The translations under genes were made by a program, and so were the position numbers. 64,000 nucleotides of DNA from the NCBI GenBank assembly GCA_963730115.1, contig CAVSQM010000004.1, forward strand, positions 434,001 to 498,000. Direction: 5' to 3'. The notes under the pieces were generated by a model. That model was given only the letters and a program-made list of their open reading frames with translations, did no database searches and was not told the DNA's origin. Below are positions 36,139-45,424 of this stretch, piece by piece; the first letter of the stretch is position 1; each line of letters starts with the position of its first letter. Source of the DNA: DASQFQ01 sp963730115 (GTDB lineage Bacteria > Actinomycetota > Thermoleophilia > Solirubrobacterales > Solirubrobacteraceae).

Positions 36139-36892
36139 TCGAGAGCACCTCCTTCGCCAGCTGGCGATAGGCGTCGGCAGCGGAGCCCGACGGGTCGTAC
36201 TTCAGCACCGACATTCCCTTTACGGGGGCCTCCGCGAAGCGGATCGTCTTGCGGATCCGTGCGCCGAACACGCGATCCCCGAAGTTCTCCTCGAGGATCT
36301 GGATCGCCTCCTTGGCGTGGAGGGTCCGCGAGTCGACCATCGTCGGCAGGATGCCGGCGATGTCCACGTCGGGATTGAGGTTCTCGCGGATCATCGAGAG
36401 CGTGTTCTGGAGCTGGATCAGCCCCCGCATCGACAGATACTCGCACTGCACGGGGACGATCACCTTGTCGGCCGCGGTCAGCGCGTTGATCGTCAATAGT
36501 CCCAGGGACGGCGGCGTATCGATGCAGACGAAGTCGTAGTCCTCGTCAACCACCCGCAGCGCCTTGTCCAGCGAGCGCTCGCGGCCGATCTTCGTCGACA
36601 TCGCGATCTCCGCCCCGGCGAGGTCGATCGACGCGCACGCGATGTCGATCTCGCGCTTGCGGACCACCTCCCGGATGGAGAGGTCGTGCACGAGCACGTC
36701 GTACATCGACTTCTCGAGCCCGTCGGGGTCGATGCCCTGCGACATCGTGAGGTTGCCCTGCGGGTCCATGTCGACGCACAGGACGCGATGGCCCTCTTCA
36801 GCGAAGGCCGCCGCAAGGTTCAGCGTGGTGGTGGTCTTCGCGACGCCGCCCTTCTGGTTGGCGAACGCGATCACCTTGGCCTTGCCGGTCAC
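36128..36892 (-). CDS. parA: ParA/Soj-family ATPase
   Basis: A 254-residue deviant-Walker ATPase: NQKGGVAKTTTTLNLAAAF (Walker A with the signature lysine), VLCVDMDPQGNLT, and FVCIDTPPSLGLLT. It belongs to the ParA chromosome-partitioning/positioning group. GTG 36892 (VTGKAKVIAFANQKGG) is preferred; an ATG 51 bases upstream is also in frame. No parB follows; the partner gene is ftsZ, suggesting a role in positioning division rather than plasmid partition. The divergent region to the response regulator contains GGGAATTCCC, a palindrome of unknown role. Confidence 0.92.
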   Translation of the reverse strand: MTGKAKVIAFANQKGGVAKTTTTLNLAAAFAEEGHRVLCVDMDPQGNLTMSQGIDPDGLEKSMYDVLVHDLSIREVVRKREIDIACASIDLAGAEIAMSTKIGRERSLDKALRVVDEDYDFVCIDTPPSLGLLTINALTAADKVIVPVQCEYLSMRGLIQLQNTLSMIRENLNPDVDIAGILPTMVDSRTLHAKEAIQILEENFGDRVFGARIRKTIRFAEAPVKGMSVLKYDPSGSAADAYRQLAKEVLSNGR

Positions 36893-36978
36893 GTGATGCT
36901 CCGATCGGGGTCGGGAATTCCCATCGCAGACGGCTATTCGCATTTTGGGGGTCGAGTCCTCCTGCCGATACGGAACGC

Positions 36979-37350
36979 ATGAAGGTCCTCGTCGCCGAAG
37001 ACTCGGTCGTGGTGCGCCGCCTCGTGTGCGCGCGCATGCTCGCGGACGGCCACACCGTCATCGAGGCCGGCGACGGCCAAGCCGCCGTCGACGCCGCGCT
37101 GAGCGAGCACCCCGACGTGATCGTTCTCGACCGCCAGATGCCGAAGATGGACGGCTTCGAGGTCTGCACGCGGCTGCGCGAAGACGCGGAGCTGCGGTCG
37201 GTGGGGATCCTCATGTTGACCGACAGCCGGGGCGAGCACACGCTGATCGAGAGCCTGGAGCGCGGCGTCGACGAGTTCATGTCGAAGCCGTTCAGCCCGC
37301 GCGAGCTCTCGATCCGGGTGCGGCTGTTGGGCTCGCGCCAGACGGCGTGA
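36979..37350 (+). CDS. Single-domain response regulator
   Basis: A 123-residue CheY-like receiver with no output domain. The acidic pocket is VLVAEDS, the phosphoacceptor Asp is in VIVLDRQMPKMDG, the switch Thr in MLTDS, and the Lys in FMSKPFSPREL. The stop is inside the GTGA start of the HEAT protein, so it is coupled to HEAT and GT2 genes and may gate the glycosyltransferase. No histidine kinase is nearby. Confidence 0.93.
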   Translation: MKVLVAEDSVVVRRLVCARMLADGHTVIEAGDGQAAVDAALSEHPDVIVLDRQMPKMDGFEVCTRLREDAELRSVGILMLTDSRGEHTLIESLERGVDEFMSKPFSPRELSIRVRLLGSRQTA

Positions 37351-38588
37351 GCACGCCGCTCGCCATCGCGCTCGCATCGATCGGCGCGCTCGTGGTCCTC
37401 AACCTCGCGGTCGCCGCGTTCGTGCGCGTGTGGATCCGCTACCGGACCGTGCGCGCGAGCTCCGTGCGCGCCAACCGCCAGATGCGCGAGGGCGTCGCGC
37501 GCTTCGCGGTCGAGGCGGCCGACGAACTGCCCAAGGCGGTCACCGGCTTCGAGCGGCGGCTGCTGCGCGAGACGATGCTCGAGACCGCGCACGAGCTGAC
37601 CGGCGCGGCCTTCGACCGGCTCGCCGCCGAGTTCACCGCGCGCGGCTACATCGCCGAGGCCGAGCGCGCGCTCCGCTCGCGCCTGATGCTCCAGCGCGTG
37701 CGCGGCGCGGAGATCATCGGCGAGCTCGGCGGGCCCGAGACCGCGCCCGCCCTGCGTCGCGGGCTGCGCGACCACGAGCCGCTCGTGCGCTTCGCGTGCG
37801 CTCACGCGCTCACGCGCGTGAGCCACGGCGGCCAGCTCGCCCAGATCGTCACCGCGCTGGCCGAGGAGGAGGACGACGCCGTCTTCAACCAGGGCGCGTT
37901 CGCCGAGGTGCTGCTCGACTCCGGCCCGGAGGCGGTCGACGAGCTGCGCGAGCTCCTCAGCGATCCGCGCCACCCGCGTCGGCGGCGGCTGATCGTCGTC
38001 GTGCTCGGCGAGCTGCGCGCGCATGACGCGGTGCCCGAGCTCGTGATCGCGCTCGGCGACCCCGACGACGAGCTGTGCGCTCGCGCCTGCCACGCGCTCG
38101 GCAAGATCGGCGATCCCGCGGTCGCAGACGCCATCGCCGGCGTCGCGATGGACGGCGGGCGCCCGTGGTTCGTCCGCACCGCGGCCGCCGGCGCATGCGG
38201 TCAGATCGGCGACCCCCGGAGCGCGGGCGTGCTCGTCGAGGCGCTCGACAGCGAGGAGTGGTACCCGCGCAACGCCGCCGCGACCGCGCTCGTGCAGCTC
38301 GGCGACGCCGGGCTGGCCGCGGTGTGCGGCGCGCTGCCCGCGCTCGAGGCGGAGTCGATCCGCCACTACTGGGGGCTGCTCGACGCCGCCGGCGGCACCG
38401 AGGCCGCGATCGTCCGCGCAGCCCGCGGCGAGCGCCGGCTCCGCCGGCTCGTGGGCGCCGCCGCGGCGGTGGGCGCGACCGCGCGGCTCGAGGAGCTGGC
38501 CGGCCGGGGCGACGCGACGGGCCGCTACGCGACGCTGCTGCTGGCGCGCAACGTGCCGGCCGCCCGGGAGGCGGTGACCGTCACGTGA
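37347..38588 (+). CDS. Membrane-anchored HEAT-repeat protein
   Basis: A 413-residue protein. An N-terminal helix (LAIALASIGALVVLNLAVAAFV) anchors it. From about residue 110, HEAT/PBS-lyase-like repeats follow (IIGELGGPETAPALRRGLRDHEPLVRFACAHAL, VLGELRAHDAVPELVIALGDPDDELCARACHALGKIG and more). Such alpha-solenoids are protein-binding scaffolds. It starts at GTG 37347 and is coupled on both sides by GTGA overlaps: response regulator upstream, GT2 downstream. It plausibly transmits the receiver signal to the glycosyltransferase. Confidence 0.88.
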   Translation: MSTPLAIALASIGALVVLNLAVAAFVRVWIRYRTVRASSVRANRQMREGVARFAVEAADELPKAVTGFERRLLRETMLETAHELTGAAFDRLAAEFTARGYIAEAERALRSRLMLQRVRGAEIIGELGGPETAPALRRGLRDHEPLVRFACAHALTRVSHGGQLAQIVTALAEEEDDAVFNQGAFAEVLLDSGPEAVDELRELLSDPRHPRRRRLIVVVLGELRAHDAVPELVIALGDPDDELCARACHALGKIGDPAVADAIAGVAMDGGRPWFVRTAAAGACGQIGDPRSAGVLVEALDSEEWYPRNAAATALVQLGDAGLAAVCGALPALEAESIRHYWGLLDAAGGTEAAIVRAARGERRLRRLVGAAAAVGATARLEELAGRGDATGRYATLLLARNVPAAREAVTVT

Positions 38589-40013
38589 TCCACGACATCG
38601 TGATGGCGATCAACCACCTCGTGCTCGGCTACTTCATCGTGCTGCTGGTCTCCTACTCGGCGGTGACGCTGCTGTCCTGGGTCCAGGTCCGGCGCTACTT
38701 CCGCCGCCTCATCCACGCCCGCCTGCAGCGGTCAGTGCGCTCGCGCCTGACGCCGCCGATCTCGATCTGCGCGCCCGCCTTCAACGAGGAGGGGGTGATC
38801 GTCGACTCCATCCGCTCGATGCTCGGCCTCCGCTATCCCGAGCACGAGGTCGTGCTCGCCAACGACGGCTCGACCGACCGCACGCTCGACGTCCTGATCG
38901 AGGCGTTCGACATGTACCGCGTCGACGAGCCCGGCCTACCCGCGGCTCGAGACCGAGCCCGTCAAGGGCGTCTGGCGCTCGCGCTCGCACTCCAACCTCG
39001 TCGTCGTCGACAAGGAGAACGGCCGCCGCGCCGACGCCCTCAACGCCGCCATCAACTTCGCCCGCTACCCGCTCGTGTGCTGCGTCGACGCCGACTCGCT
39101 GCTCGAGCAGGAGGCGCTGATGACCGTGGTGCGCCCGTTCATCGAGCACCCGGACCGCACCGTCGGCGCGGGCGGGATCATCCGCGTCGTCAACGGCTGC
39201 GACGTCAGCCGCGGCCACGTGACCCGCGTCGGCCTGCCCAAGCAGTGGCTGCCGATGTTCCAGACCGTCGAGTACCTGCGCGCGTTCACCGCCGCCCGCA
39301 CCGGCTGGAGCATGATGAACTCGCTGCTGATCGTCTCCGGCGCGTTCGGCCTCTTCCGCAAGGACGCGGTGATCGACGTCGGCGGCTTCGCGCGCGACTC
39401 GATCGGCGAGGACTTCGAGCTCTGCACGCGCCTGCACGCCCGCATGCGCGAGCTCAAGCGGCCGTACCACATCGCCTTCGTGCCGGACCCCGTGTGCTGG
39501 ACCGAGGCGCCTGCCCAGCTCAGGCAGCTCGGCGGCCAGCGCGACCGCTGGCACCGCGGGCTGACCGACACGCTCGTCCGTCACCGCCGCATGATCTTCA
39601 ACCCGCGCTACGGCGCGGTCGGGATGATCGGGCTGCCGTTCTTCACGCTGTTCGAGTTCCTCGGCGCGTTCATCGAGGCGGCCGGCTACATCGCGGTCCC
39701 GCTCGGCTTCGCGATGGGGTGGATCAGCCCGGCCGGCGCGTCGCTGTTCTTCCTGCTCGCGCTCGGCTCCGGCATCTGCCTGTCGCTGTCGGCGCTCCTG
39801 CTCGAGGACATCTCGTTCCGCAAGTTCGGGAGCTGGCGCGACTTCGGCCGGCTCGTCCTCTTCTGCGTGATGGAGAACTTCGGCTACCGCCAGGCGATGA
39901 CCTACTACCGCGTCAAGGGCTTCATCTCCTACCTCAAGGGCGACCACGACTGGGGCCACATCGACCGCGCCGGCTTCGCCCCGGACCTGCAGCCCGACGT
40001 CGGCATGCGCTAG
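38585..40013 (+). CDS. Processive GT2 membrane glycosyltransferase (one frame change)
   Basis: About 475 residues. N-terminal helix (LVLGYFIVLLVSYSAVTLLSW), then a GT-A domain: ISICAPAFNEEGVIV, VLANDGSTDRT, CCVDADS (DxD), the acceptor Asp in GEDFELCTR, and QRDRWHRG (the QxxRW motif of processive synthases), followed by about four C-terminal helices. This layout matches poly-N-acetylglucosamine/hyaluronan/cellulose-type synthases (PgaC/BcsA-like). An extra C near 38936 breaks the frame; correcting it reads GYPRLETEPVKGVWRSRSH. It starts at GTG 38585 in the HEAT stop. It likely exports a polysaccharide under control of the two upstream genes. Confidence 0.88.
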
Positions 40014-40017
40014 CGCC

Positions 40018-41430
40018 TCAGGCGTGCAGCAGCCCGAGCTCGCCGAGCGAGCGGAGGTTGAGGTCGAGCTGCTCGGGCGCGAGCTCGGGGCCGCCGGCGG
40101 CGGCGAGGTCGCGGCAGATCTCCTCGCGCGTGCGCGTGCCGTCGAGCAGGCGCAGCAGCGTCTGCCCCGCCTCGTCGTCGATCCGCACCACCGCGTGGAG
40201 CAGCGTCGTCACCTCGGGCTGGCGCTCGATCTGCCAGCGCGCCAGCGCGCTCGCGAGCGGCCGCTCGCCGGGCACCAGGGCCCGCGCCGGCGGGGCGACG
40301 CGCGGCCCGATGGCGAGCTCGCGCATCGCGTCCATGATCGCCTCGACCAGCTCGTCGGCGTCGGCGTCGAGTGCCGCGCGCAGCTCCTCGAACGGGATCG
40401 CGTCCGGGCGCGCGTCGGCGAGCAGCTCCTGCGCGCGGCGGCGCAGGTCGAGCGGGCGCGTCCGGATCCGGGGGGCGCGCCGTGAACAGCAGCGTGCGCA
40501 GGCGTGTCCGGGCTGGAAGTCCTCGGCCACGTCGGTGCCCGCGTGGCACAGGAGCGTCGAGCGGAAGCGCCGGAACAGCAGCAGGTCCTGGTACTGCTCG
40601 CGCGCGATCCGGTCGCCGGCGGCGATCGCGTCGAGGCGCTCCACGACGCCCTCGGGGTAGTTCGGCGGCCACAGCTCGAGCGGGCTGACCTCGGCCAGGT
40701 ACGCGAGACCGTGCCCCGCGGCCGCGCTCGCGAACTCGTGGAACCACACCGGGCGCCAGAAGTCGGAGAGCTCGTCGTGGACGAGCCGGTGCTGCGGGCT
40801 CTTCGCCAGCACCGGGACCTCCATGTCGAGCATCCCGCCGTAGGCGTCCTCGGCGACCCGGATCTCGAGGAACTGGAAGAGCTCGCGCGCCTTCTCGGCC
40901 CGCTGCGGCCCGGCCGGCTCGTCCCGCGAGTGCCACAGGGCCGCCTCGCGCAGCAGCCGCCGCAGGTAGCCGCCGGGGTGCGCGTTGTAGGAGACGTAGG
41001 CGATCCCGTCCGGCGCGAGGTGCGCCTTGACGGTGGCGAGCAGCGCGTCGCGCGCCGGCTCGGGGATCCACGCGTAGACGCCGTGCGAGATCACGTAGTC
41101 GAACTCCCCCAGCCGGCCGTCGGTGAGGTCCATCACGTCGGCGTGCTGGAACTCGGCGTTGGCGATCCCCACCTGCGCGGCCGCCTCCTTCGCCTCGTCG
41201 ATCGCGGTGCGGGCGAGGTCGATGCCGACCGCGCGCACCTCGGGCGCCGCGTAGGCGAGCGCGAGCAGGTTGGCGCCCGCGCCGCACCCGATCTCGAGCA
41301 CGCGCGCGCGTGACGGGGCGGGCGGCTGCAGCCCGTGCAGGCTCGCGATCACCGCGAGCCGGTCGGGATGCGTCTGCACGTACGGATGGTTCGAGTAGCG
41401 CGTCTCGTCGTACGTGGTCCAGTCGCTCAC
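40018..41430 (-). CDS. SAM-dependent methyltransferase with regulatory domain
   Basis: A 470-residue protein. The class I core has VLEIGCGAGANLLALA, GIDLARTAID and YVISHGVYAWIP. The middle and C-terminal parts match the methyltransferase regulatory-domain family (FLEIRVAEDAYGGMLD, FADLL-like linker, ending EEICRDLAAAGGPELAPEQL). A short garbled patch near 40480-40500 (HACARCCSRRAPRIR where an adjacent frame reads RTLLFTARPPDPD) suggests two compensating indels. The target is unknown. It is convergent with the GT2 gene and divergent from the eCIS cluster, whose promoter must lie in 41431-41504. Confidence 0.82.
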   Translation of the reverse strand: MSDWTTYDETRYSNHPYVQTHPDRLAVIASLHGLQPPAPSRARVLEIGCGAGANLLALAYAAPEVRAVGIDLARTAIDEAKEAAAQVGIANAEFQHADVMDLTDGRLGEFDYVISHGVYAWIPEPARDALLATVKAHLAPDGIAYVSYNAHPGGYLRRLLREAALWHSRDEPAGPQRAEKARELFQFLEIRVAEDAYGGMLDMEVPVLAKSPQHRLVHDELSDFWRPVWFHEFASAAAGHGLAYLAEVSPLELWPPNYPEGVVERLDAIAAGDRIAREQYQDLLLFRRFRSTLLCHAGTDVAEDFQPGHACARCCSRRAPRIRTRPLDLRRRAQELLADARPDAIPFEELRAALDADADELVEAIMDAMRELAIGPRVAPPARALVPGERPLASALARWQIERQPEVTTLLHAVVRIDDEAGQTLLRLLDGTRTREEICRDLAAAGGPELAPEQLDLNLRSLGELGLLHA

Positions 41431-41504
41431 GGGCGGGCAACCTACCGGGCAGACCGTGCGCGCTCACTTGCAGCACCTGATCGTGCCGCCTATGCTCGCG
41501 CAGC

Positions 41505-42053
41505 GTGAGCAGCCTGGACGCCCATCTCCAAGCCGAGCTCGAAGCGGTCACCGCCTCGCCGCAGGCGCTCGCCGCGCCGCAGTCGCCGGCGATGGAGCTG
41601 GCCTCGAGCGTCGGCAACCACGGGATCGGCCAGGTGATCTCGCGCATGCACGACGGCGAGGGCATCCTCCCGACCGGCGTCGCGCACCCGGTCGTCGAGT
41701 CGACGATCGCCGCCGCACGCGGCGGCGGCCGGCCGCTCGACAGCACGCTCGCGCAGCAGTTCAGCGGCGTGCTCGGCCGCTCGGTGTCCGACGTCCGGGT
41801 GCACACCGACGACACCGCCGCGTCGCTGACCCGCGCGGTCTCGGCGCGCGCGTTCGCCACCGGCCGCGACATCTTCTTCGCACCCGGCGAGTACCAGCCG
41901 CACACCCCGATGGGCCGTGAGCTGATCGCCCACGAGGTCGCGCACGCGGACCAGCAGCTCGGGGCGCCGATGAGCGGGCCGCTCGTCGTCTCGAACCCCG
42001 GTGAGCCGCTCGAGCTCGCGGCGGACAAGACCGCCGGTGAGCTCCTCGGCTGA
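41505..42053 (+). CDS. DUF4157 (eCIS core domain) protein
   Basis: A 182-residue protein with the DUF4157/eCIS-core domain: PLDSTLAQQFSGVLGRSVSDVRVHTD, ARAFATGRDIFFAPGEY and the metalloprotease-like HExxH motif IAHEVAHADQQ. DUF4157 is strongly associated with extracellular contractile injection systems, often at the N-terminus of cargo toxins; here it stands alone with only an N-terminal extension. It may bind or process cargo during loading. It starts at GTG 41505 and is the first gene of the cluster; its end overlaps the AAA+ start by 17 bp. Confidence 0.88.
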   Translation: MSSLDAHLQAELEAVTASPQALAAPQSPAMELASSVGNHGIGQVISRMHDGEGILPTGVAHPVVESTIAAARGGGRPLDSTLAQQFSGVLGRSVSDVRVHTDDTAASLTRAVSARAFATGRDIFFAPGEYQPHTPMGRELIAHEVAHADQQLGAPMSGPLVVSNPGEPLELAADKTAGELLG

Positions 42054-44050
42054 CACCGCCGCCGTCGGCTTCGCCTTCCTCGACGCAGCGGGTCCGCACC
42101 GCGGTCGAGCGCGCCGCGGCCGGGGACCCGAACCCGGGCGACCCGCTCCGCGGCCTCTACATCTCCGACGACCAGGCGCTGTCGCTGGCCGCCGACGTCG
42201 ACGCCCAGGACGCCGACGCGCGGCTCGCCGACGCGGCCGCGCGGCTCGGGCTCGACGCGCTCGACGCCGCGGTGCTCGGCCTGTGCGCCGCGCCGGAGCT
42301 GCACCCGCGCTACGGCCGCCTGTTCGCCTATCTGCACGACGACGTCACGCGCCGGCTCGCGAGCCCGCGGCTCGTCGGCGAGCTGCTGGCCGGGGAGGGC
42401 GTGGCGCCCGCCGACGTGCTCGCCTGCTTCGGGCACGCCGCGCCGCTGCGGCGCTCGGGCGCCCTGCGGCTCATCGAGGGCGACGGCAGCACGCCGCTCG
42501 GCGACCGCGCGGCCAAGGTCGCCGACCCGCTGGCCGCGTTCCTGCTCGGCCTCGGCGCGCCGGTCGACCCGGCGGGCGAGGGCAAGCTGCGGCGCGAGAC
42601 GGCGCGCGAGCGCGACGACGACCGCCCCGAGGCGGTGGCGCAGATCGCGGCCCTGCTCGCGGCGCCGACCCGGCTGCCGCTCGTGATCGCCGGGCCCGAC
42701 GCCGCCGGGCTGGTGGCCAGCGCCGCCGGCCGCGGGCTGCTGCTGTGCGACGTGCGCGAGCTCGGCAAGCCCGAGGTGATGGCCGACGCCGCGCTGTGCT
42801 GCGCGCTCGAGGGCCGGCTGCTGTGCGGCGACAACCTCGAGGGCCTCGAGCCGGCCGAGCGCGCCAAGCTCGTCCGCGTGCTCGACGAGCACCCCGACCG
42901 GCTCGTGCTGCTCGCGCCGACACGCGCCGGCGCGCTCACGCTCGGCGACCGCACCGTGCTGCTGGTCGAGACGCCGATGCCGAGCTTCGCCGAGCGCGAC
43001 GTCGCATGGAGCGAGCTGACCGGCGCCGAGGACACGCGCGACGTCGCCGCCAAGTTCCGCCTCTCGCTGGCCCAGATCCGCGAGGCCGCCGAGGTCGCCA
43101 CCATCACCGCGAAGACGCGTGGCGACGAGACGGCCGGCGCCGAGGACCTCGACCTCGGCGCGCGCCACGCCTCCTCGACGCGGCTCGGCGAGCTCGCCGC
43201 GCGGCTGACCCCGCGCTACCGCTGGAACGACCTCGTGCTGCCCGAGCGCCAGCGCGAGCTGCTCGCGCAGATCTCCGCCTACCTGCGCCACCGCGACCGC
43301 GTGCTGTCCGAGTGGGGCTACGAGAAGGCGGTCGCCCGCACGCAGGGGCTGAAGGTGCTGTTCGCCGGCGAGTCCGGCACCGGCAAGACGATGGGCGCCG
43401 AGGTGCTGGCCGCCGAGCTCGGGCTCGAGCTGTTCCGCGTCGACCTCGCCACGATCGTCTCCAAGTACATCGGGGAGACGGAGAAGAACCTCGACCGCAT
43501 CTTCGACGCCGCCGAGGGCTCCAACGCGATCCTGTTCTTCGACGAGGCCGACGCGCTGTTCGGCAAGCGCTCCGAGGTCTCCGACTCGCACGACCGCTAC
43601 GCCAACATCGAGGTCGCCTACCTGCTGCAGAAGATGGAGCAGTACCCGGGCGCCGTGATCCTCGCCACGAACTTCCGCCGCAACATCGACGACGCGTTCG
43701 TGCGCCGGCTCGACTTCGTGATCGACTTCCCGTTCCCCGAGTCCGAGGACCGCAAGCGGATCTGGAAGCTGCTGCTCCCGGAGGAGGCGCCGCTCGACGA
43801 GGATGTCGACGTCACGTTCCTCGCGGAGCGCTTCAAGCTGTCCGGCGGCGCGATCCGCAACTGCTCGCTATCTGCCGCTTTCCAGGCCGCCGACGAGGGC
43901 TCGGTGATCCACATGCGCCACCTCGTGCGGGCGGTCGCCCAGGAGTACGGCAAGCAGGGGCGGCTGACCCTCGAGGCCGACTTCGAGCACTTCCACGAGC
44001 TCATCCGCTCGCGCGGCAACGGCGTCGAGACACAATCTTTTCCCACCTGA
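42037..44050 (+). CDS. eCIS AAA+ ATPase (Afp15/Pvc15-like), one frame change
   Basis: About 670 residues. Walker A is GESGTGKTMGAEVLA, Walker B is AILFFDEADALFGKR, and the second-region motif is ATNFRRNIDDAFVRRLDF. The N-terminal 400 residues are a family-specific helical region with a degenerate ATPase-like fold (VIAGPDAAGLVASAAG). AAA+ proteins of this type are needed for eCIS assembly or cargo loading. It starts at GTG 42037; one inserted base near 42084 breaks the frame, after which AQRVRTAVERAAAGDPNPGD is the true reading. It is the second gene of the cluster. Confidence 0.92.
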
Positions 44051-44079
44051 GCTACCGGTCTGTATAGGTTTGGCGCCCG

Positions 44080-44955
44080 ATGGCGCTGGTCGTGCAGGTC
44101 CCGCTCAATACCGTCCTGGCGGACCTGGATGAAGGATTGAGGACGCTGCTCCGCCGCGAGCTCGAGCGACACGGGTTCGAGGGCGTCGAGATTGCGTTCG
44201 ACGCGCCGTCCTCCGACTGGGCGGGGCAGCTCACCGGGCCGGCGGTCAACCTCTTCCTCTACGACCTGCGCGAGTTCTCCGAGGGGCAGGACCGCACCCC
44301 CACCGAGGCGCGCGACGCCAACGGCACGCGCATGACGCCGCCGCCGCTGCGGCTCGAGGTCACCTACGCGATCACGGCGTGGACGCAGGCGGTCGAGGAC
44401 GAGCACCGCCTGCTCTCGCAGGTGCTCGCCGTGCTCTTCTCGTACCGCAACCTCCCCGCCGAGGTGATGGGCGACCGCCTCGCCAACAACGGCCGCCATC
44501 CCATCGAGGGCACGATCGGCCGGCCGCAGACCGAGAAGGCCGACTTCTGGACCTCGGTCGGCGGGCGCTTCAAGGCCTCGCTCGACTACGCCGTGCGCGT
44601 GACCGTCGAGTCGGGCGCCGTCTTCACCCGCGGCCCCGAGGTGCGGACGCAGCTCGTGCGCACCCGCCTCAGCGACGCTCCGCCCAGCGCGGTGAGCGAG
44701 CTGCACCGCTTCGGCGGCAAGCTCCGCGGCGCCGACGACGCACCGGTCACCGACGCGTGGGTCGCGATGCCCGACGCCGGCCGGTGGACGTCGACCGACC
44801 GCGAGGGCAAGTTCATCTTCGACCGCATCGTCCCGGGCAAGCACCACGTGGTGGCGCGCACGCTCGACGGCGGCACGGTGGAAGCCGACGTCGAGATTCC
44901 CGGCCCCGCCGTGGACCTCGTGATCGGCGGCAAGGGCAAGGGGACCAAGAAGTGA
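44080..44955 (+). CDS. DUF4255 tail-terminator protein (Afp16/Pvc16-like)
   Basis: A 291-residue protein. Residues 1-195 are the DUF4255/Pvc16 N-terminal domain (PAVNLFLYDLREFSE, PPPLRLEVTYAITAWTQ, DEHRLLSQVLAVLF), which caps the tail and sets its end. Residues 205-291 form a carboxypeptidase-regulatory-like beta domain (GKLRGADDAPVTDAWVAMPDAGRWTSTD). This fusion is known in other eCIS loci. The AT-rich gap before it (TGTATAGGTT near 44060) may hold a promoter for the structural genes. Confidence 0.9.
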   Translation: MALVVQVPLNTVLADLDEGLRTLLRRELERHGFEGVEIAFDAPSSDWAGQLTGPAVNLFLYDLREFSEGQDRTPTEARDANGTRMTPPPLRLEVTYAITAWTQAVEDEHRLLSQVLAVLFSYRNLPAEVMGDRLANNGRHPIEGTIGRPQTEKADFWTSVGGRFKASLDYAVRVTVESGAVFTRGPEVRTQLVRTRLSDAPPSAVSELHRFGGKLRGADDAPVTDAWVAMPDAGRWTSTDREGKFIFDRIVPGKHHVVARTLDGGTVEADVEIPGPAVDLVIGGKGKGTKK

Positions 44956-44960
44956 CCAAA

Positions 44961-44978
44961 CGGGCAGCCCGATCTGCC
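44961..44978. other. Short hairpin between DUF4255 and the receiver-like gene
   Basis: GGGCAG and CTGCCC form a perfect 6-bp stem with a 6-nt loop, 5 bp after the DUF4255 stop. It may attenuate read-through or stabilise the upstream mRNA so that subunit ratios differ. The rest of the 81-bp gap contains the receiver-like gene's GGAGAGG ribosome binding site. Confidence 0.4.
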
Positions 44979-45036
44979 CACTTGGCTGTCCCGCACCCCC
45001 TTCCAGTGCGGTGCCACTCCGGAGAGGGTTGGCGTC

Positions 45037-45423
45037 GTGGAGTTGGACTCCCAGACTCGAGTGCTCCTCGGAAACCTGGAGCCGATCGTCCTGATCGGGA
45101 TGACGCGAGTCCTGGGAGAGGCTGGAGCCGACGTGATTGGACACGAGCAGCACCCAAGTCAGATCGTCACCCAGGCCGGACGACTGCGACCGGACGTCGT
45201 GGTCATCGGACTCGACGGGGTGGGCTCGCGCCGGCTCGGCCAGCGCGTCCGGGAGGTCTCGCAGGACACCAAGGTGATCCTCTGGGCACGGGACGAGACG
45301 GTCATGGAGGTGCTCGACCCCGACGCGGCGGACTTCCGCACGGTCGAGGAGGCCCTCCCGGAGCAGTTGCGGTTCGAGATGGGTGGCAGCAGCAGTGGTC
45401 GTGAACAGCGAGTAGAGGAGTGA
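45037..45423 (+). CDS. Receiver-like protein within the eCIS cluster
   Basis: A 128-residue protein with a response-regulator-like alpha/beta pattern: RVLLGNLEPIVLIGMTRVLGE, the region LRPDVVVIGLDGVGSRRLGQ where a receiver has its phosphoacceptor, and KVILWARDETVMEVLDPDA. The N-terminal acidic pair of true receivers is missing and the Asp is displaced, so phosphorylation is doubtful. There is no DNA-binding domain. It starts at GTG 45037 with a good GGAGAGG site and ends one base before the sheath gene. Small receiver-like proteins occur in some eCIS loci, but the role is not known. Confidence 0.65.
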   Translation: MELDSQTRVLLGNLEPIVLIGMTRVLGEAGADVIGHEQHPSQIVTQAGRLRPDVVVIGLDGVGSRRLGQRVREVSQDTKVILWARDETVMEVLDPDAADFRTVEEALPEQLRFEMGGSSSGREQRVEE

Positions 45424-45424
45424 G

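Noticed and set aside
36893..36978. Origin of replication or parS sites near parA
   Set aside because: No TGTTTCACGTGAAACA-like parS or DnaA-box cluster; only a GGGAATTCCC palindrome is visible.
40010..43591. A 1193-codon open frame on the minus strand
   Set aside because: It shadows the methyltransferase and the DUF4157/AAA+ genes; no domain beyond a short piece of the methyltransferase in a shifted frame.
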